The notes below the pieces were generated by a model. That model was not told the DNA's origin and did no database searches. It saw only the letters and a list, made by a program, of their open reading frames with translations. This document shows, in pieces, positions 11,964 through 18,851 of a stretch of 18,851 nucleotides of DNA. Source of the DNA: an uncultured Peptococcaceae bacterium (lineage in GTDB: Bacteria; Bacillota; Peptococcia; Peptococcales; Peptococcaceae). How positions within the stretch are numbered: the stretch's first letter is position 1; every line of letters begins with the position of its first letter. A program made the translations under genes and the position numbers. The stretch spans positions 1-18,851 of the forward strand of contig CABQBF010000041.1 of the NCBI GenBank assembly GCA_902462325.1. The letters are read 5' to 3'.

Positions 11964-13478
11964 ATGAATATCAGACCAGAGGAAATTAGTTCCATTCTGA
12001 AAAATCAAATCGAAAACTATGATAAAAACATAGAAGCTAGTGATATTGGTACCGTAATCGAAGTAGGGGACGGTATTGCTCGTGTTTATGGCTTAAAAGA
12101 TGCGATGGTAAATGAACTGTTGGAATTCCCAGGCGGCGTACAGGGTATGGCGCAGAACCTGGAAGAAGACAACATTGGTTGCGTAATCTTAGGCCCATAC
12201 AAACATATTAAAGAAGGCGACCCTGTAAAAAGAACAGGTCGTATCGTTGAAGTTCCTGTAGGTGATGCATTGTTGGGCCGCGTTGTAAATGCAACCGGGC
12301 AGCCAATTGACGGCAAAGGTCCTATTGTGACTGATAAATTCAGACCAGTAGAATCTGTTGCACCTGGTGTAATTACCCGTAAAGGCGTACATCAGCCATT
12401 GCAGACAGGGATTAAATGTATTGATGCTCTGGTGCCAATTGGCAAAGGTCAGCGTGAATTAATCATCGGCGACCGTCAGACTGGTAAAACAGCCGTTGCT
12501 TTGGATGCTATCATCAACCAGAAAGGGAAAGATGTAATCTGTATCTATGTTGCAGTAGGTCAGAAGGCTTCCACTGTTGCCAACGTGGTAAGCAAACTGG
12601 AAGAATACGGTGCTATGGAATATAGCATTATCGTAGCTGCTACCGCTTCTGAACCGGCTCCAATGTTATATATTGCTCCATATGCAGGCGCTGCAATTGG
12701 GGAAGAATTTATGTTCAATGGCAAAGACGTTCTGATTGTATATGATGACCTGTCCAAACAGGCTGTTGCATACCGTGAACTGTCTCTGTTGTTAAAACGC
12801 CCTCCAGGACGTGAAGCGTATCCTGGCGACGTATTCTATCTGCACTCCCGTTTGTTGGAACGTGCTGCAAAATTGGAAGATGAACTGGGCGGCGGCTCTA
12901 TGACTGCACTGCCAATCATCGAAACACAGGCCGGCGACATCAGTGCTTATATTCCTACTAACGTAATTTCCATCACCGACGGTCAGATCTTCCTGGAAGC
13001 CGACTTGTTCAACGGTGGTGTTCGTCCTGCTATTAATGCGGGTCTGTCTGTATCCCGTGTAGGTGGTTCTGCACAGATTAAAGCTATGAAGAAAATTTCC
13101 GGTAGCTTGCGTACAGACTTGGCGCAGTATAACGAACTGAAAGCATTTACCCAGTTCGGTTCCGACCTGGATGCTGCTACAAAGGCAACATTGGACCGCG
13201 GCGCCCGCGTAATGGAAATCTTAAAGCAGGGACAGTATGTACCAATGCCTGTTGAAGATCAGGTTGTGGTTATTTATGCGGTATCGAAGGGCTATACCGA
13301 TGATATTGCAGTAGATAAAATCGGCGCCTTTGAAAAAGGCTTGCTGAACTTTGTGAAATCCTCCAGCTATAAGGCCAGCGTTTTAGACGTTATCGCATCT
13401 ACCGGTAAACTGGAAGGTGCTGCAGATGAAGCTCTGGTAAAAGCAATCACTGAATTCAAAGCAACTTTCCAGGCGTAA
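11964..13478 (+). CDS. atpA: ATP synthase F1 subunit alpha
   Basis: A 504-residue non-catalytic nucleotide-binding subunit of the F1 hexamer. The N-terminal beta barrel begins with IRPEEISSILKNQI; the Walker A loop is GDRQTGKT (169-176), the Walker B region is VLIVYDDLSK, and the arginine finger is R365 in LSVSRVGGSAQ, which completes the catalytic site on beta. Length is typical. Codon use is strongly biased as in gdhA, in line with high expression. It follows atpH by 22 bases with a GGGGTGAGG-type ribosome site. Confidence 0.97.
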   Translation: MNIRPEEISSILKNQIENYDKNIEASDIGTVIEVGDGIARVYGLKDAMVNELLEFPGGVQGMAQNLEEDNIGCVILGPYKHIKEGDPVKRTGRIVEVPVGDALLGRVVNATGQPIDGKGPIVTDKFRPVESVAPGVITRKGVHQPLQTGIKCIDALVPIGKGQRELIIGDRQTGKTAVALDAIINQKGKDVICIYVAVGQKASTVANVVSKLEEYGAMEYSIIVAATASEPAPMLYIAPYAGAAIGEEFMFNGKDVLIVYDDLSKQAVAYRELSLLLKRPPGREAYPGDVFYLHSRLLERAAKLEDELGGGSMTALPIIETQAGDISAYIPTNVISITDGQIFLEADLFNGGVRPAINAGLSVSRVGGSAQIKAMKKISGSLRTDLAQYNELKAFTQFGSDLDAATKATLDRGARVMEILKQGQYVPMPVEDQVVVIYAVSKGYTDDIAVDKIGAFEKGLLNFVKSSSYKASVLDVIASTGKLEGAADEALVKAITEFKATFQA

Positions 13479-13520
13479 GCCGAAAGCGTTTTGATTCTTC
13501 GAGAGGGTGGTGAATAAGGT

Positions 13521-14384
13521 TTGGCTAGTGGTAAGGAAATAAAACGACGGATTCGCAGCGTTCAGAGTACCGGTAAAATCACAAAAGCAATGAAGATGGT
13601 TTCCGCATCAAAATTGCGCCGTGCTCAGGGGTCTGTAGTTTCCGCCCGTCCATACAAAGATAAATTGAAGGAAGTGCTGTCTCGACTTGTAGCATCTGCT
13701 GGCGCAGCAGTGTCAGACCCATTGCTGGAAGTACGAGAAGTAAAACGAGTTGGTTATGTTGTTTTTGCCTCCAACAAAGGCTTAGCCGGTGGTTATAATG
13801 CAAACATCATGAAAACAGCTCTTGCTGAAGTAAAAGATGCAGAAGCAAAAGGTTATGAAGTTGGGATCGTAGCAGTCGGCAGAAAGGCCAGAGATTTCTT
13901 CCAGAAACGTGGATATACCATTGACGAAGAATTTTTGGCTGTAAATGATATTCCATCCGCAACCGATGCTGATGCCATTACAAAAATGATTAAAACCGCT
14001 TATGTCACAGGCAAATACGATGAAGTTCACATTGTATATGCGGAATTCCGCAGTGCTATGTCACAGATTCCAAAAGCTGTGAAGGTACTTCCGATTGAAA
14101 CACCGGAAAGTGAAAGCGCAGATGGTTTAGATTATATCTTTGAACCATCTCCAGAAGTCGTATTAAGTCAAATTCTGCCTTTATATTTAGCAAACCAGGT
14201 ATTCAGTGCATTAACAGAAGCAAAAGCAGGGGAACATGGCGCTCGCATGACTGCAATGTCTGCTGCTAGTGATAATGCCAGCGCTCTGGTTGCACGGTTG
14301 GATTTGGAATATAACCGTGCCCGTCAGGCTGCAATCACCAACGAAATTACAGAAATCGTTGGCGGTGCAAACGCTCTGAACTAA
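13521..14384 (+). CDS. atpG: ATP synthase F1 subunit gamma
   Basis: A 287-residue rotor shaft subunit. The N-terminal helix GKEIKRRIRSVQSTGKITKA and C-terminal helix ending ITEIVGGANAL form the central coiled coil; between them lies the Rossmann-like domain with FASNKGLAGGYN. The C-terminal GARMTAMSAASDNA segment is the family signature. The start is TTG, preceded by GAGAGGGTGG; no in-frame ATG would keep the conserved N-terminus. Length is normal. Confidence 0.95.
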   Translation: MASGKEIKRRIRSVQSTGKITKAMKMVSASKLRRAQGSVVSARPYKDKLKEVLSRLVASAGAAVSDPLLEVREVKRVGYVVFASNKGLAGGYNANIMKTALAEVKDAEAKGYEVGIVAVGRKARDFFQKRGYTIDEEFLAVNDIPSATDADAITKMIKTAYVTGKYDEVHIVYAEFRSAMSQIPKAVKVLPIETPESESADGLDYIFEPSPEVVLSQILPLYLANQVFSALTEAKAGEHGARMTAMSAASDNASALVARLDLEYNRARQAAITNEITEIVGGANALN

Positions 14385-14423
14385 TTATTGAGGTAATCAT
14401 GAGATAAAGGAGGTTTCCCAATC

Positions 14424-15836
14424 TTGAATAAGGGTAAAGTTATTAGAATCGTTGGTCCAGTTGTTGACGTTGAGTTTACCGCTGATAATCTGCCTGCTAT
14501 TTATAACGCCGTTGTAATTCGGACAGAAGACCAAGAGGATAAGAGTTTTGAAGTTAATTTGACATTGGAAGTAGAACAGCATCTGGGCAACAATACCGTA
14601 AGATGCGTTGCCATGTCTTCTACAGACGGTCTGGTTCGCGATATGGTTGCTGTTGATACTGGAAACGCAATTACAGTACCAGTTGGCGATGCTACACTGG
14701 GACGTTTGTTAAACGTAGTAGGTGCTACCATTGATAATCAGGGTGAAATCGAAGGCGCTGAACGGTGGGGCATTCACAGAGAAGCTCCTACCTTCTCGGA
14801 ACAGAACTCTGCAAAAGAAATTCTGGAAACAGGGATTAAAGTTATCGACCTGATTTGCCCATACGTAAAAGGTGGTAAAATCGGTCTGTTCGGTGGTGCT
14901 GGTGTAGGCAAAACCGTATTGATTCAGGAATTAATTCGTAACATTGCATACGAACACGGCGGCTATTCTGTATTTGCCGGTGTAGGGGAACGTACCCGTG
15001 AAGGGAAAGACCTGCTGGTAGAAATGACAGAATCCGGCGTTATCAACAAAACCGCCATGGTATTCGGTCAGATGAACGAACCGCCAGGCGCTCGTATGCG
15101 TATCGCTTTAACTGGTCTGACCATTGCTGAATATTTCCGTGATGTTCAGGGGCAGGACGTGCTGCTGTTCATTGATAACATTTTCCGTTTCACACAGGCT
15201 GGTTCTGAAGTATCTGCGCTGTTAGGCCGTATGCCATCTGCCGTAGGTTATCAGCCAACTCTGGCAACAGAAATGGGCGCTATGCAGGAACGTATTACAT
15301 CTACCAATAAAGGATCTATCACATCTGTACAGGCTGTATATGTGCCTGCCGATGACTTGACTGACCCTGCTCCTGCTACTACATTCGCCCACTTGGATGC
15401 GAAAACCGTATTGAACCGTGCAATTTCTGAAAAAGGGATTTATCCAGCAGTAGACCCATTGGATTCCACCTCCCGTATTCTGGACCCACAAATCGTTGGG
15501 GAAGAACACTATGAAGTGGCCCGTGGCGTGCAGGAAATTCTGCAGCAGTATAAAGAACTGCAGGATATCATTTCTATCTTAGGGATGGATGAATTGTCCG
15601 ACGAACAGAAGCTGGTTGTAGCTCGCGCCCGTAAAGTTGAACGTTTCCTGTCTCAGTGCTTCTTCGTTGCAGAACAGTTTACAGGGAACCCAGGTCAGTA
15701 TATTCCACTGAAAGAAACAATCCGCGGATTTAAAGAAATCCTGGATGGCAAACATGATGATCTGCCAGAAGGTGCATTCCTGATGGTAGGTACCATTGAA
15801 GACGCTGTAGAAAAAGCCAAGAAAATGATGGCGTAA
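14424..15836 (+). CDS. atpD: ATP synthase F1 subunit beta
   Basis: A 470-residue catalytic subunit. Walker A GGAGVGKT at 157-164, catalytic glutamate E189 in GERTREG, Walker B VLLFIDNIFRF, the QAGSEVSALLGRMPSAVGYQP segment and the regulatory DELSDEQ motif are all present. The start is TTG, with a perfect AAAGGAGG at 14406-14413. It is 40 bases after atpG and 13 bases before atpC. No anomalies are visible. Confidence 0.97.
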   Translation: MNKGKVIRIVGPVVDVEFTADNLPAIYNAVVIRTEDQEDKSFEVNLTLEVEQHLGNNTVRCVAMSSTDGLVRDMVAVDTGNAITVPVGDATLGRLLNVVGATIDNQGEIEGAERWGIHREAPTFSEQNSAKEILETGIKVIDLICPYVKGGKIGLFGGAGVGKTVLIQELIRNIAYEHGGYSVFAGVGERTREGKDLLVEMTESGVINKTAMVFGQMNEPPGARMRIALTGLTIAEYFRDVQGQDVLLFIDNIFRFTQAGSEVSALLGRMPSAVGYQPTLATEMGAMQERITSTNKGSITSVQAVYVPADDLTDPAPATTFAHLDAKTVLNRAISEKGIYPAVDPLDSTSRILDPQIVGEEHYEVARGVQEILQQYKELQDIISILGMDELSDEQKLVVARARKVERFLSQCFFVAEQFTGNPGQYIPLKETIRGFKEILDGKHDDLPEGAFLMVGTIEDAVEKAKKMMA

Positions 15837-15849
15837 GGGGGATTGGCAA

Positions 15850-16245
15850 ATGGCTGATAAGACCCTGAAATTAGAAGTGATTACGCCAGAACAGATTGCC
15901 TTACAGGATGTAAGTACATCGGTAGTTGTTCCCGGCGTGGACGGTGAGCTTGGTATTTGGCCAAACCACGCGCCGCTGCTGGCAGGCTTAAAGCCTGGTG
16001 TAATTACTTATAAAACAGCATCCGGCACAGAAAAACTGGTTGTATCCGGCGGTTTTATTGAAATCTCCAACAATGTAATCAGTATCATTGCTCCGGCTGC
16101 TGAAAAAAGTACCGAAATTGATTTCGCAAGAGCAGAAGCCGCTAAAAAGCGGGCTCAGGAACGCCTTGCTAAAAAAGAAGGTATTGATATCGCTAGAGCC
16201 CAGGCGGCACTGGCGAGAGCAAATGCTCGTTTGAGTGTGCGCTAA
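15850..16245 (+). CDS. atpC: ATP synthase F1 subunit epsilon
   Basis: A 131-residue rotor subunit with an N-terminal beta sandwich (KLEVITPEQIALQ, VVPGVDGELGIWPNHAPLL) and a C-terminal two-helix domain rich in Ala/Arg/Glu (FARAEAAKKRAQERLAKK...ALARANARL). The helices can fold along gamma to block hydrolysis in many bacteria. GGGGGATTGG precedes the ATG closely after the atpD stop. Last gene of the operon; length is normal. Confidence 0.95.
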   Translation: MADKTLKLEVITPEQIALQDVSTSVVVPGVDGELGIWPNHAPLLAGLKPGVITYKTASGTEKLVVSGGFIEISNNVISIIAPAAEKSTEIDFARAEAAKKRAQERLAKKEGIDIARAQAALARANARLSVR

Positions 16246-16257
16246 AAGAAAAGAATG

Positions 16258-16316
16258 AAAGACTGCTATATAAAAAGCGTGCTATTTGGCATCTTTTTAT
16301 AGGCAGTCTTTTTTTG
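16258..16316 (+). terminator. Terminator of the ATP synthase operon
   Basis: AAAGACTGC (16258-16266) pairs with GCAGTCTTT (16303-16311), extended by an AT-rich inner stem (TATAAAAAG with CTTTTTATA), and a run of seven Ts. Very strong. Confidence 0.9.
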
Positions 16317-16346
16317 TTTAAAATGCGATTGTTTTTGTCCATACTG

Positions 16347-16404
16347 GAACTATTGAAAAGAGTTCTGACTGCCTTTCGGCAGATCAAAAACTCAATAAAA
16401 GTTC
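16347..16404 (+). promoter_or_regulatory. Nested inverted repeats before the YwmB-like gene
   Basis: GAACT/AGTTC (16347-16351 with 16400-16404), ATT/AAT, GAGTT/AACTC (16360-16364 with 16389-16393) and CTGCC/GGCAG (16369-16373 with 16378-16382, loop TTTC) nest into one long interrupted stem 25 bases before the start codon. It may be a structured leader; no known riboswitch is recognised. Confidence 0.35.
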
Positions 16405-16429
16405 AGTAACGAAAGGGCGGAAGAAATTT

Positions 16430-17095
16430 ATGAAACCGAAAATTGCGATTTTTACAACAATAAGCTTATTATTAAATATGATGCTGCCACAGCCGGTCAG
16501 TGCCGATGCGTATACAGGCGATTTAGAGCGCCTACATTGGCTGTGCAGCGATTATCAACTGCCGGTAAAGGGTTATGTCATTGAGGGTTGGTTTGCGCTG
16601 TCAAATCGCCCAGGATTGCAGAGCCAGTTAGAACAACAGCTGCAACTAAAGGAAGGACAGCAGCAAGGTCAGTTGTTGGATGGCAGCACTTTGAACAGTA
16701 GTCTTTTGCGCAATGGACAAAAATATTATATCGAATTGCAGCTGATTACAGAGCATTTGGAAACAGCCCAGCATTATTATGCACTGTGGCAAAACTTTGC
16801 CGATTGTTACCATATCAAAAACCCAATTGGTGTGACTGTGATTGCCGAACTGCCAGAAGTATTAGATGAAGCAGCTATGACGCAACTGTCCGGTGAACTG
16901 CAGCAAAGCTTACAGATGGCGCAGAGCAACACAGGAATCACGGCGCAGACGCGGCAGATTTGTGGATACTCGCCGCAATTATATCATACGTTGGACGTCG
17001 GCGGCGAAAAAATAAATTGTAATATCGCCTTTGCACAGCAAGAGACAAAGACAGCGGTATATTTGGCAACACCTGTCATCTATCAACAATATTAA
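16430..17095 (+). CDS. YwmB-like secreted protein (DUF1779/TATA-box-binding-like fold)
   Basis: A 221-residue protein with an N-terminal signal peptide (basic MKPK, hydrophobic core, cleavage likely after VSA at residue 25), so it is probably exported. The mature part is Gln-rich and ends with AVYLATPVIYQQY, resembling the TP.I..EY end of the YwmB family. In B. subtilis ywmB lies between the atp operon and murAA, the same position as here, which supports the assignment more than sequence recognition alone. Molecular function is unknown. GGGCGGAAG precedes the ATG. No promoter was clear in 16317-16429; read-through of the atp terminator is an alternative. Confidence 0.6.
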   Translation: MKPKIAIFTTISLLLNMMLPQPVSADAYTGDLERLHWLCSDYQLPVKGYVIEGWFALSNRPGLQSQLEQQLQLKEGQQQGQLLDGSTLNSSLLRNGQKYYIELQLITEHLETAQHYYALWQNFADCYHIKNPIGVTVIAELPEVLDEAAMTQLSGELQQSLQMAQSNTGITAQTRQICGYSPQLYHTLDVGGEKINCNIAFAQQETKTAVYLATPVIYQQY

Positions 17096-17118
17096 ATGTT
17101 TTGTTACCAATTTTTTGT

Positions 17119-17147
17119 TTGACCAACAGAACAAAATGCGGTATCAT
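17119..17147 (+). promoter_or_regulatory. Promoter of murA
   Basis: TTGACC (17119-17124), 17-base spacer, TATCAT (17142-17147), close to the sigma-A consensus. It leaves a leader of about 165 bases before murA that ends in AGAGGGAGG; no further structure was convincing in it. Confidence 0.7.
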
Positions 17148-17319
17148 AAAAAAATAGTGTGTTAAGATACAGTTAGCAGAATCTGTTACGAACATTATAG
17201 AAATATTTGCATATACTAAACTCATAAGGTACAAGAACATGAAGGGCTAGCTTGCATGATATGTGCGCTTGTAGATTATGCGTCATAATAGAACTACTCC
17301 TAGAGGGAGGTAAAAGAAG

Positions 17320-18597
17320 TTGGATAAAATTATCGTAACAGGCGGAAAAACCATCCACGGAGAAATTACCATCAGTGGGGCAAAAAACGCCGTATTGCCG
17401 ATTATTGTGGGGACATTGTTAGCGGAAGATATTACTGTATTGCATGATGTGCCGAAATTGTCTGATGTAGCTACCATAAAAGAAGTGCTGGAAATATTAG
17501 GGGCAAAGGTAACCATTGAAGAACACACCATGACGGTAGACAGCCGGACGCTCAATAACTATAACGCGCCCTATAATTATATTCAGAAAATGCGGGCCAG
17601 TGTGTTAATTATGGGGCCGTTGCTGGCTCGTTTGGGAAAAGCTAAAATTTCTATGCCGGGAGGCTGTGCCATTGGTACGCGGCCTATCGATTTGCACTTG
17701 AAAGGCTTAGAAGCCTTAGGCGCCGATATTCAGATTAACCATGGCGATATGAATGCCACAGTCACCAACGGGAAATTACGCGGCAGCCGCATTTATCTGG
17801 ACTTCCCAAGCGTAGGCGCTACAGAACATATTATGATGGCAGCAGCCACAGCCGAAGGTACCACTGTGATTGAAAACGCGGCAGAAGAACCGGAAATCGT
17901 AGATTTGGCCAATTTCCTCAATAGCATGGGCGCTAATATTCGTGGAGCCGGTACCAACGTCATTAAAATTGAAGGCGTAGAAAAATTACACGGCACCACC
18001 TACACCATTATTCCAGACCGTATCGAAGCAGGCAGCTATATGATTGCCGCAGCCATCACAGGCGGGGATTTGGTTGTAAGAAATGTGATTGTGGACCATA
18101 TTAAACCACTGATTGCCAAGCTGGCAGAGTGTGGGATGGAAATCGTGGAGGAAGGCAATAATTTGCGTATCATCGGCAAACGGCCCTTAAAGGCAGTAGA
18201 TATCAAGACCATGCCTTATCCCGGTTTTCCGACCGATATGCAGGCTCAGTTCATGGCTCTGATGACGGTGGCAGAGGGCACCAGCGTTTTTACAGAAACC
18301 GTATTTGAAAATCGCTTTATGCATGCCGATGAATTGCGGCGTATGGGCGCCAATATCAAAATTGACGGGCGCAATGCCATTGTGGAAGGTGTAAGCCGTC
18401 TGACAGGCTGCAAAGTAAAAGCTACCGACCTGAGAGCAGGAGCCGCCTTGATTATCGCAGCCTTAGTTGCAGAGGGCAAAACAGAAATCACAGAATTGCA
18501 GCATATTGACCGCGGTTACGAAGATTTAATCCAAAAATTCCAGACAATTGGCGCCGATATTGTACGTATCAACGATACCGAAGAAGCAGAAGCATAA
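17320..18597 (+). CDS. murA: UDP-N-acetylglucosamine 1-carboxyvinyltransferase
   Basis: A 425-residue enzyme that transfers enolpyruvate from PEP to UDP-GlcNAc, the first committed step of peptidoglycan synthesis. Landmarks: ISGAKNAVLPI with K22 and N23, and the catalytic cysteine C116 in PGGCAIGTRPIDLH (E. coli C115), the residue alkylated by fosfomycin, so no resistance change is seen there; then DFPSVGATEH, PDRIEAG and PTDMQAQ. The start is TTG, preceded by AGAGGGAGG. In B. subtilis and many spore formers spoIID follows; here terminators follow instead. Confidence 0.96.
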   Translation: MDKIIVTGGKTIHGEITISGAKNAVLPIIVGTLLAEDITVLHDVPKLSDVATIKEVLEILGAKVTIEEHTMTVDSRTLNNYNAPYNYIQKMRASVLIMGPLLARLGKAKISMPGGCAIGTRPIDLHLKGLEALGADIQINHGDMNATVTNGKLRGSRIYLDFPSVGATEHIMMAAATAEGTTVIENAAEEPEIVDLANFLNSMGANIRGAGTNVIKIEGVEKLHGTTYTIIPDRIEAGSYMIAAAITGGDLVVRNVIVDHIKPLIAKLAECGMEIVEEGNNLRIIGKRPLKAVDIKTMPYPGFPTDMQAQFMALMTVAEGTSVFTETVFENRFMHADELRRMGANIKIDGRNAIVEGVSRLTGCKVKATDLRAGAALIIAALVAEGKTEITELQHIDRGYEDLIQKFQTIGADIVRINDTEEAEA

Positions 18598-18603
18598 TGC
18601 AGT

Positions 18604-18645
18604 AAAACAGCAGCCGAAGAGATGTGTTTAGCCGCTGTTTCTTTT
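18604..18645 (+). terminator. First terminator after murA
   Basis: AAACAGC (18605-18611) pairs with GCTGTTT (18634-18640), followed by CTTTT, ten bases after the stop codon. Confidence 0.65.
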
Positions 18646-18667
18646 GACAAATTGAATCATAATTCAG

Positions 18668-18697
18668 AAAGCGTGGACGAAAAGTTCACGCTTTTTT
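18668..18697 (+). terminator. Second terminator after murA
   Basis: GCGTGGAC (18671-18678) pairs with GTTCACGC (18684-18691, one G-U) around a GAAAA loop, flanked by AAA and TTTTTT. A very compact, strong intrinsic terminator. Confidence 0.8.
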
Positions 18698-18798
18698 CGT
18701 GCGCCGAAAAAGAGGTTTATCAGAGCGCAGCTCAAATTTAGAATATTTTTATTAAAATTATTTATCGGTTCAATTTTATTCATAGAAACTTATGTACG

Positions 18799-18839
18799 TA
18801 TTCAAAACTCATGAGTTTTGAATATCCACCAGTGGTGGA
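18799..18839 (+). repeat. Two abutting hairpins, possible end of an IS200/IS605-like element
   Basis: 18799-18824 is a perfect 26-base palindrome centred on CATG; directly beside it, TCCACC (18825-18830) pairs with GGTGGA (18834-18839) around AGT. ATGAATGAAAA follows at the window edge. Adjacent subterminal hairpins are characteristic of IS200/IS605-type ends, but nothing coding is visible here to confirm it, so an operator or RNA element remains possible. Confidence 0.35.
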
Positions 18840-18851
18840 CATGAATGAAAA

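Noticed and set aside
1..18851. CRISPR array, tRNA or rRNA genes
   Set aside because: No regularly spaced repeats, cloverleaf sequences or rRNA-like segments were seen by eye on either strand.

Overview
The window reads as a chromosomal segment of a Firmicute, most likely a Negativicutes member (gut Acidaminococcaceae such as Phascolarctobacterium would fit). This is inferred from protein character and gene order and was not tested by any search. Support comes from an eight-subunit F1Fo operon preceded by atpZ and atpI, strong AAGGAGG-type ribosome sites, frequent TTG/GTG starts, a cotJ operon, and a gene order resembling Bacillus subtilis (mnaA - atp operon - ywmB - murA).

Layout. 1-1635 is the right end of an integrated, decayed prophage. 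It holds a structured non-coding stretch, two small membrane proteins, an LL-H-type holin and an endolysin that has lost its central part. Its end coincides with the broken end of cotJC, so the leftward cotJA-cotJB-cotJC' operon (2359 to 1620) looks like a host spore-coat operon interrupted by the phage. A mother-cell-type promoter motif precedes cotJA. An EamA-family exporter diverges rightward (2548-3456). A small leftward orphan (3882-3670) shares a strong terminator region with it. trmB (4095-4748) and NADP-type gdhA (4833-6188) follow, and the gdhA promoter is embedded in the trmB terminator.

6600-8726 is a rightward cluster: a YbjQ-family protein, an unlisted 50-residue membrane peptide, a ComEB/dCMP deaminase and the UDP-GlcNAc 2-epimerase wecB/mnaA, closed by a terminator. 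The ATP synthase operon atpZ-atpI-atpBEFHAGDC runs from about 9071 to 16316 with its own promoter and a strong terminator. RNA hairpins flank atpE, whose product is needed in many copies. The c subunit lacks the side chains of the Na+ site and looks proton-coupled.

A secreted YwmB-like protein and murA follow. The usual spore-former neighbour spoIID is not there; two terminators and a pair of hairpins that could be the end of an insertion sequence come instead. Broken cotJC and absent spoIID both suggest either a lineage that has lost sporulation or, for cotJC, a gene rejoined by prophage excision. This is the most interesting question in the window.
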